The notes under the pieces were generated by a model. It saw only the letters and a list, made by a program, of their open reading frames with translations. It searched no databases and was not told the origin of the DNA. The translations under genes and the position numbers were made by a program. DNA of 64,000 nucleotides from Artemisia argyi (Eukaryota > Streptophyta > Magnoliopsida > Asterales > Asteraceae): positions 119,749,228 through 119,813,227 of the forward strand of contig CM060693.1 of the NCBI GenBank assembly GCA_030686995.1. Direction: 5' to 3'. Within the stretch, counting starts at the first letter, position 1, and the number at the start of each line of letters is the position of its first letter. Positions 56,159-64,000 of the stretch are shown one piece after another.

Positions 56159-59100
56159 GTTGATCCTAGTGAAAAAAAAATGGATAATTCAAATGCATAT
56201 TCTTATTTTGATGCATACCAAGAGATAAATCCCCACCATCCATCTAGTTTGATATAATAACCTAATATTAAATGGGAAACATAAGTCCATGATTTTTTTC
56301 CCTCTTTTTTCTTTTTCTTTTTATCTTTTTTATTATTCTTTTTTTTTTCTTTCAATTCACGTAAGTTTTTTCTTTTCTTTCTTTTCTTTTTCTTTTTTCT
56401 TTTTCTTTCTTTTTTTCCTTTCTTTTTTGTTGTTCTTTCAAATCATTTTTTTTAATTCACTTTTTTTAGTTCACGTTTTTTTTCGCTTTCATATGTTTTT
56501 ACTGTTTTCATACGTTTTCATCAATTTTTATACGTTTTTGTCCGTTTTCGCCCGTTTTCATACGATTTCGCCAGTTTTCATACATTTTGTTCGTTTTCAT
56601 CCGTTTTCTTATGTTTTCGCCCATTTTCACATGTTTTCGTCTGTTTTCTTACGTTTTCCTTTGTTTTTATATATTTTCGTCCGTTTTCATATGTTTTCGT
56701 TCGTTTTAATACGTTTTCTTTCGTTTTCGTCCATTTTTCATACGTTTTCTTCCGTTTCTAGATGTGATTTTATGCTTTCATACATTTTTGTCCGTTTCAT
56801 ACACATTCATCCGTTTTTATCCGGTTTCTTGCGTTTTCGTTCGTTTTCATTCGTTTTCGCCCATTTTCATCCGTTTTCTTTCGTTTTCGTCCTATTTTCA
56901 TACATATTCTTCCGTTTTCTTACATTTTCGTCGTTTTCATTCATTTTCGTCCGTTTTTCAATGTTTCTGGCCATTCTCAAACATTTTCATATGTTTCAGA
57001 ATATCACAAGTGATATTCTGTGATATTCAAAATATCACCCAAGTGATATTCTGAATATCACAAGGGATATTCAGAATATCACCCAAGTTTTCATACATAT
57101 TCGCCTGTTTTCTTACGTTTTCATCCGTTTTCTTGTGTTTTTGAATATGACAAGTGATATTCAGAATATCACTTGTGATTTTCTAAATATCACTTGTGAT
57201 TTTATTATGTTTTCGTCCGTTTTCATACGTAATCGTCTAGTTTTTTAAGTTTTCATCCGTTTTCATACGCTTTTTAATATCACAATTGATATTCAAAATA
57301 TCACTTGTGATTTTCTGAATATCACTGGTGATATTCTGAATATCACTTGTGATTTTTTGAATATCTATCACTTGTGATTTTTTGAATATCACAGAATATC
57401 ACTTATGATATTCAGAATATCATTTGTGGTACTCAGAATATCACTTGTGATATTTAGAAAATCATAAAATATAACATGTGATATTCAGAAAATCACTTGT
57501 GATATTCTGAAACGTATAAAAACATCTGAGAATGCCAAAAAACATTGAAAAACAGATGAAAACGAATGAAAATGACGAAAATGTAAGAAATCGGAAGAAT
57601 ATTTATGAAAACGGACGTAAACGTATGAAAGCGTAAAAAAACGTATGAAAAAGGAAGAAAACGTATGAAAAATAGGACGAAAATGAAAGAAAATGGACGA
57701 AAACGAATGAAAACGAACGGAAACGCAAGAAAACGGATGAATATGTATGAAACGGACAAAAGCGTATGAAAGCGTAAAAACACGTCTAAAAACGTATGAA
57801 AAATATCACTTGAATATTCAGAAAATCACTTGTGATATTTAGAAAAGAATATCACATGTGATATTTAAGAAATCACTTATGGTATTCAGAATATCACTTA
57901 TGATACTCAGAATATCACGGAGTATCACTTGTGATATTCAGAATATCACGGAATATCACTTGTGATATTCTGAATATCACAGTATCTCTTATGATATTCA
58001 GAAACGTATGAAAATGTCTAAAACGGCCAAAAGCATTTAAAAACGGACGATAATGAATGAAAACGAATGAAAAACGTATGAAAGCGTAAAAACACATATG
58101 AAAAAGGATGAAAATGTATGAAAAATGGACGAAAACGAAAGAAAACGGATGAAAACAGAAGAAAACGTATGAAAACGGACCAAAGAGTAGGAAAACGGAT
58201 GAAAACGCAAGATAACGGACGAATATGTATGAAAGTGGACAAAAGCGTATGAAAGCGTAAAAGCACGTCTGAAAACGGACGAAAACGTATGAAAAATGGA
58301 CGAAAACGAAAGAAAATTGATGAAAACGTATTAAAACGAACGAAAACGGACGAAAACATATGAAAACGAACGAAAACGGACGAAAACATATGAAAACGAA
58401 CGAAAACGGACTAAAACAGACGAACATCACTTGTGATTTTCTTATATTTTCATCCATTTTCTTACGTTTTCCATACGTTTTTTAATATCACAATTGATAT
58501 TCAGAGTATATAACTTGTGATTTTCTGAATATCGCTTGTGATATTCTGAATATCTATCACTTGTGGTTTTCTAAATATCACTTGTGATTTTCATGTTACA
58601 AAACATTAGTTGAAAATCACTTGTGATATTTTGAATATCACATAATATCACTTATGATATTCAAAATATCATTTGTGAATCAAAGAATATCACATGTGAT
58701 ATTCAAAAAATCACTTGTGATATTCTGAATATCATAGAATATCTATTATGATATTCAGAAACGTATAAAAATGTCTGAAAACGGCCAAAAGCATTTAAAG
58801 ACGGACGAAAATGAATGAAACGGATGAAAATGTATGAAAGTGTAAAAACACATATGAAAAGGGACGAAAATGTATGAAAATGGATGAAAACGAAAGAAAA
58901 CGGATGAAAACGGACGAAAACGTATGAAAACGAACGAAAACGGAAGAAACAGACGAAAACATATGTAAACGGACAAAAATGGACGAAAGTGTAAGAAAAC
59001 AGATGAAAACGCAAGAAAACGGACGAATAAGTATGAAACGGACAAAAACGTATGAAAGCGTAAAAACACGTCTGAAAACGGACGAAAACGTATGAAAAAT

Positions 59101-59558
59101 GGACGAAAACGAAAGAAAATTGATGAAAACGTATTAAACGAACGAAAACGTATGAAAACGGACAAAAATGTAAGAAAACAGACGAAAACGGGCGAAAACG
59201 TAAGAAAACGGACGGAAATGTATGAAAACAGACAAAAACGTATGAAAACAGACGAAAACGTATGAAAACAGTAAAAAAACATATGAAAGCGAAAAAAAAG
59301 GTGAATTAAAAAAATGAATTGAAAAAAAAAAAAAAAAAAAAATCCTTCGTGAGTTCATAGAAAAGAAAGAAAAAAAATAAATAATAAAAAAGACAAAAAG
59401 AAAAAAGGAGAAAAAAAACATGAACTTATATTTCTCATTTAATCTTTAGTTAATCTCCATGATTAGATCAAAGTAAATGAATGATGAGAATTTATCCATT
59501 GATATGCACCAAAATTAAAATATGCAAAATAAAGTTACTCTACTTATAAATGATCTAC
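56159..59558. mobile_element. Inverted-repeat element built of minisatellite and GAATATCAC palindromes
   Basis: The ends (about 56159-56310 and about 59400-59558) are diverged inverted repeats sharing GCATATT, ATTTTGATGCATA, AAATGGGAAA(C)ATAAGT(C)CATG and a T-rich tract. The interior has a left arm of TTTTCATACGTTTTCGTCCG-like units (56470-56990), a right arm of the complement (57520-57790, 58000-58430, 58755-59290), and AT-rich stretches full of GAATATCACTTGTGATATTC-type palindromes (56995-57520, 57800-58010, 58435-58750). No transposase; long ORFs here are repeat translations. No clear target duplication was found, so the exact ends and superfamily are open. The large MULE inserted within a few bases of its left end. 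Confidence 0.7.
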
Positions 59559-60426
59559 AGGGTTAATAGAAACATGAGTTACTATACTTTTGATGGAAAT
59601 GTTTATGTAAGTTGAAATACTTTCTATTTTTTTCACTTAGGTTACCTTACTTTTAAACCCGACTAAAAGTACTGGAGATAATCATATGCCGTGGGAAAGG
59701 AAACCAACTATGAGGAGATAACTGGTTTAGGCTTAATAGGGTAATGTTGTTAAAGTTTCGTAAGTTCACTAGCTAAACTAGCATGCACGCAACTTATGTG
59801 AACAAAACAAAAGTATAATAGTTTATGTGAACATTTTCGTCAAATATTGTACCTTTGCATGTATGTTAACTCATAGTGACATGGGATTTTAACATTGGTT
59901 GCACGTATAACTTACTTGATATCTTTCGGTGACAATTAGACGGGATGTAACGGTAATCAAATTCAATACTTTTACGTTAATGTTGCATCACCATTCATCA
60001 TCAAATCCATTACCAAATAGTCATAGTACAACAAAATCAAATACATAAAGATATCTCACTTTATACAAACATACCTCACAATATACTTAAAAAAGAAAGA
60101 GTACATTACTTAAACTATGCACCAGAAACTAGTGCCAAAAACCCACCACCGCACACGGTGAGAGAAAGGGGGGGGGGGGGGGGGGGGAGGGAAGGGGACC
60201 GTGCCAAACCTCACCATCACCGATGGGTTTGGTGACTGTTACGGGTGTTCTTATACTAGACACAATGGTGATAACACCTCTCACCGCTACATCAGTGTCA
60301 CATTACCATTCAACACATCACCCCTCTTCTCACCTTTCAACATAATAGTCACCACCTCCTCACCTCCAAAAATACTCCACTTTATACATACTCCACAAAA
60401 TACCTTACACACTCACAATAAATAAA
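59559..60426. other. Intergenic DNA, no gene recognised
   Basis: AT-rich. Contains a poly-G run at about 60169-60187 followed by GGGAAGGGG. Inverted-type words around 60130-60230 (CACGGTGAGAG and GTGCCAAACCTCACC) suggest a MITE, but the ends are not defined. Confidence 0.5.
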
Positions 60427-61694
60427 CTAGGAGGGTACCCGCGCGATGCGGCGGCGGGTACCCTATGACTATATTTTGCAGCAAGCAAATGTTGTTCGAT
60501 AATTGAACATTGACAGCCGACCCACTATTGCAATTAACCCTAAAATGATATGACTAATGTTGCCCTACTTCTCTTCATTCACCAGCCACTTTGTCTTTCA
60601 CGGTTTTATAGACAATAACTCGGTAGCTTAATTCAACGAACTCAATACTTCAGCCCAATTCGAAGTCACAGTTCAAAATATCAGCCCAATATTTATCCGT
60701 AGTTCAAACTTTATTGAGCCCAAAATATCTTCACAAATACAGCACTACTTCAAAAATTGATAACCAATCCGCCAATTGTTAACCTAAAATGATATAAAAC
60801 CTTCAGCCCAAAATATCTTCACAAATAGCCTTGTTACCCTAGTATCTTAAACACATTTCATACGCCTCCTTTTCAAAAAATAGCCACCACACATCATTTC
60901 ATTTACTTTACTAAAAAACTAACACCAAATGCTCTTATTATTTTTTTCTTGCTAAATCCGAATCACAAACACCCTATCTTTCTTTCTTCTCAAAACGACA
61001 CAATCCAAACCAAGAGATAATCACGAAACCCTTGTTCCTTGATCCAAATCACGAACATAAACACGTCTTTTGTGGTTCTCGTTACTTGACTCTTTTCAGC
61101 TTCAAGATATTTTGAAAATGAGGTATTGGGTAAGTTGTTTTCTTTCTTTTTAGCCGAACCACACAAATCCATGACACAAGCCTTGAACCGTGGCTTTGTT
61201 GTTATTGTTTTGTTGGTTCTTGGTTTCAAGAGATCGATGATGGGTTGTGTTGGATCGTTAAGATGTTAGATTATTTTATTGTATTAAGTATGTTGTTACG
61301 TGAGATGGGAATGTTGGGTTATGTTGATTGGCTATGAGGAAAAGATGTTGTAGATTAAATATGGGTTTGTCGTTCTTTTTCGTGTTGTAAGGAGATGTGT
61401 TTATAGGTTAGTTTGTGGATTTGTTATGTATTAGATGTTTATTATCAGTTGTGATTATTTTGATTTGTTGATTGTAGTTGATTGTTATTCTTCTTGCTAG
61501 TTCCTTTTCATTGACTTTTTTTTTTAAGTTTTTATAATTTCAGATTTATATAAAAAAAAATATTATATATCCTTTTTTTATAATAATATCTTAGGTTTTT
61601 TGTTATACAATCTTTTTTTACATGAATTATTTTTTTCAAGGTGAGCAAGAAGCATCTTGGGAATCTAAAAATTGTGAAAAAAGGAGGCCGGAGG

Positions 61695-61732
<38 letters not shown>

Positions 61733-62070
61733 AGAGGAATTAGGCGTATGTTTTAATGGATGAAATGTTTGTACCATATGCTTTATCATGTGTGTTTTAA
61801 TTTTATGTTTTAGGTGCATTTAATGAAGAGAGTGATCCTTTTGAAGCTTGATTTGTTTATACATAGTGTTTTATTAATTATACATTTTATCAAAAGGGTG
61901 TTTTAAATATGACATTAATTATAAATGTTGACCAGTCAATATGTGTAAGTGTTTATGCATAAATTAATTGTACATGTAGCTTAAGTAGTTGTATTTACAT
62001 AAAATTTATATATGGAAATCTTAAAAAGTTAGAGGAGAGAGGGTGCTAAATGCTTTATAAATAGTATAGA
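60427..62070 (-). mobile_element. Non-autonomous Helitron
   Basis: On the minus strand the 5' end is TCTATACTATTTATAAAGCA (62070 downward) and the 3' end is CTAG (60430-60427), preceded by a 10-bp perfect hairpin GGGTACCCGC/GCGGGTACCC (60433-60442 and 60454-60463). The flanks give insertion between A and T without target duplication, as for Helitrons. The 1.64-kb interior has no Rep/helicase. It includes a poly-A run at about 61697-61730 and a stretch with gene-like composition (60990-61260) that could be captured sequence. Confidence 0.88.
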
Positions 62071-63627
62071 TAAATAAATAAAATAAAAACAGTGAGCACC
62101 CTCACCACTCACTCCTCTTTTTGTTTTGCTTCGCGCATGACCCAAGGGTTGTTAGAAATCAGGTAGGAAAATGATAAATCCTCCTACTTGATGTGCCTAT
62201 AAATCCTCCTACTCACAGGATCTTGACAAGTGTCAAAACTGACGGTTTGAATGCAGAGAAAGAATGAGTGAGAAAAATATATATATTATTATTGTGTATG
62301 TAGGAGAATTAGTAGGAGGATATTATAGGAGGCTTTAGCAATGCTCATCAGGTAAAGGTAAAGGTTATGATGATAATTAGATATGTTCTCAATAGAAAAA
62401 TGAGTGACTAGGGTATAATTACATTTTTAATTAAAATATTAATTAATCTCTTCTTAAAAACTACTGTACTATACAATTTACCCAACTATTTTTGGAATGG
62501 GACATAATTTTGGGACAAACAAATAAGGAAAGAGGGACTAAAAAAATGGGACGGAGGGAGTAATAAATTAATTTATGATTTGATTGGTTTTGGAAAATTC
62601 ATAGTGGCAACCCTCAGCTTGGTCCTTACAAGAGATATGAGACCTGTGTTTTCAACCTTCATACTAGAGCTGCACGTTCTCGACCGTTAAGCTTGAAACT
62701 TAGTGGCTAACTACTTTTGATTGTAAATGACTAAATATCAAATAAACTAAGAACAGATTCAATTCATTTGACACTCAACATTATCACATTATCATAGGAT
62801 AATAAGTTGTTATTATCAACTTGCAAGAAACAAACCTACGATCTTAATCGCAATAAACAAAAACAAAACAAAAGAACATTCTAATATCTTGTACAAATTA
62901 TATTAAACACAAGATCCAAAAGATGGTGGAAGGCAAACATCAACAACCCCACACCCTTTGATTATTACTGTCAAAGGTACACAATTATTCTGAAGGTGCA
63001 GTTCTATAATGGAAGTTCTTCACCAAGATCCTGATACTCATAATTTCATAGGGATGTGTTATATGTAGCCCACTCCTAACAACCAATACCAAAATGTATC
63101 CAACTTACAATACCATATGCAGAATATACAACACTATGTGTGCATGCAAATGCACCCAAACTTGCAAGCTAAAACTAAAACTTTTTAAATAAGTAAATGC
63201 AAACTTAGAAAGTTGGAAAATGTGTAGAAGAGTGTCTGATGATCAGCACAACACATTCCAAACATTTTCAGCTAAAATCATTTTGAGAATCTATCCAATC
63301 CGATTGAGCTTTACATTTATGCCTACGGGTGACTGTGTCGACACCAAATACCAATGGTCTAACTAGACATAAAAGTATAAGCACAAACAAAGATACAAAA
63401 TCTCAAAATATGTTTCCTAGAAAAAATCATAGTTCATTAAAATCAAAATTGTTAACAAAATAACCCCAAAATAAAGTATAGCAGCTAAAAATGATATTTC
63501 CTGCTCAGGATAGTTTTTCTGCTTAAATAGTTACAATTTTCGGCTAAAATGGAACCTCTAGGTCTTTACAGCTGTCAGCGTTGGATAGATAGCAATGTTC
63601 ATGTGCAAAAGGCTTGGCTGGTTCTAG
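62071..63627. other. Intergenic DNA with a Stowaway-like end
   Basis: TGGGACGGAGGGAGTA (about 62548-62563) is the right terminal sequence of a Stowaway-type MITE; a convincing left end was not found. The rest is AT-rich with no recognisable protein. Confidence 0.5.
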
Positions 63628-63648
63628 TTACAACTCTTGTTCCACAGC
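63628..63648 (-). CDS. Possible terminal exon of a minus-strand gene beyond the right edge
   Basis: On the minus strand a good acceptor (TTTACATGCAG) at 63649-63659 is followed by codons for AVEQEL and a TAA stop (63630-63628), then AT-rich DNA that could be a 3' UTR. The short peptide cannot identify a gene. Confidence 0.25.
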   Translation of the reverse strand, partial: AVEQEL

Positions 63649-64000
63649 CTGCATGTAAAGCAATCAATAAGATCATTTAAACAAGTGTTATGATATAGTA
63701 TTTGGATGTGGTTTTGCTGTCAGGTTGTTACAGTTTGGCAAATTCTAATAATTCTAAAAACTAGTAGACAAAATTACCAAAAGACCATTCATTATCTCAT
63801 TTCTATATTCAAACCTTTGATCTGATAATACAGTATATATTTTCATATGAAGTTTCTAGTAACAAATTATTGAGAAATTTAACAAAGTTCAAATGATATA
63901 GTTTTTTTCACAATTTATTGATAAAATATGTTGAAGTCTTTAAAAAGGGATAGATAAATATTTAGTTTTCTGTTGAACAATCATTTTGTTGCAAAGGTAC
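63649..64000. other. AT-rich DNA at the right edge
   Basis: Nothing recognisable. If the terminal exon to the left is real, this is intron sequence. Confidence 0.4.

Noticed and set aside
56995..58750. CRISPR-like regular palindromic repeats
   Set aside because: There are no unique spacers of constant length, no leader and no cas genes, and the DNA is plant nuclear sequence.
56289..59421. Long Phe-rich ORFs (up to about 244 codons)
   Set aside because: Same reason: repeat-derived open frames without any domain, start context or conservation.

Overview
The window is nuclear DNA of a flowering plant: AT-rich, with spliced genes, GT-AG introns of 0.1-2.7 kb, microsatellites and nested transposable elements. 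Its retroelement families (SIRE/Maximus-type copia with extra ORFs downstream of pol, and the broken accessory ORFs near 10-12 and 21 kb) resemble those I know from Asteraceae. That placement is inference.

Two conserved host genes are clear. TRAPPC5 (Trs31, a TRAPP vesicle-tethering subunit) lies on the minus strand at 134-2794 in seven visible coding exons; its last short exon is off the left edge. UFC1 (the E2 enzyme of ufmylation) is complete in three exons on the plus strand at 25293-29476. A possible terminal exon of a further minus-strand gene is near 63.6 kb. No rRNA, tRNA or CRISPR array was seen.

Left part (2.9-24 kb): a non-autonomous Mutator-like element (MULE) with a 9-bp target-site duplication (TSD), filled with an inverted minisatellite, lies 119 bp upstream of the TRAPPC5 start codon. 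Next come two head-to-tail Tourist-like MITEs, then a 5'-truncated non-LTR retrotransposon (8161-10171) with a chain of shorter 3'-end copies separated by (ATT)n tracts. A decayed accessory ORF (10.2-12.6 and 20.8-21.7 kb) may have been split by later insertions: a SIRE-like remnant with another copia fragment in it (12783-15994), and a 3783-bp solo LTR with TSD (16460-20242). A copia reverse-transcriptase remnant is split by a hAT-like element (22110-23794), which itself holds a Stowaway MITE and a 487-bp solo LTR.

Right part (31.5-62 kb): one MULE with 170-bp terminal inverted repeats (TIRs) and a perfect 9-bp TSD spans 31494-56146. Its own length is only about 4.07 kb. It was inflated by an 11,642-bp SIRE-like copia element (32564-44205, TSD CAGGT, LTRs differing at about 9 of 1123 positions) and an 8,927-bp element with LTRs but no coding capacity (a LARD, 46592-55518, TSD TTATG, LTRs differing at about 3 of 395). 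The MULE carries a broken minus-strand transposase and convergent plus-strand ORFs of unknown function. Just outside it is a 3.4-kb inverted-repeat element (56159-59558) built of a minisatellite closely related to the one at 3-4 kb plus a palindromic GAATATCAC family. A non-autonomous Helitron (60427-62070) follows.

The least expected signals are a 10-bp-stem hairpin (GGCGGAACCC / GGGTTCCGCC type) repeated through the copia element, including inside gag; the shared minisatellite in two TIR elements with unrelated ends; the microsatellite-nested LINE with a CCHC motif and a possible restriction-like endonuclease; and the MULE's second, convergent gene.
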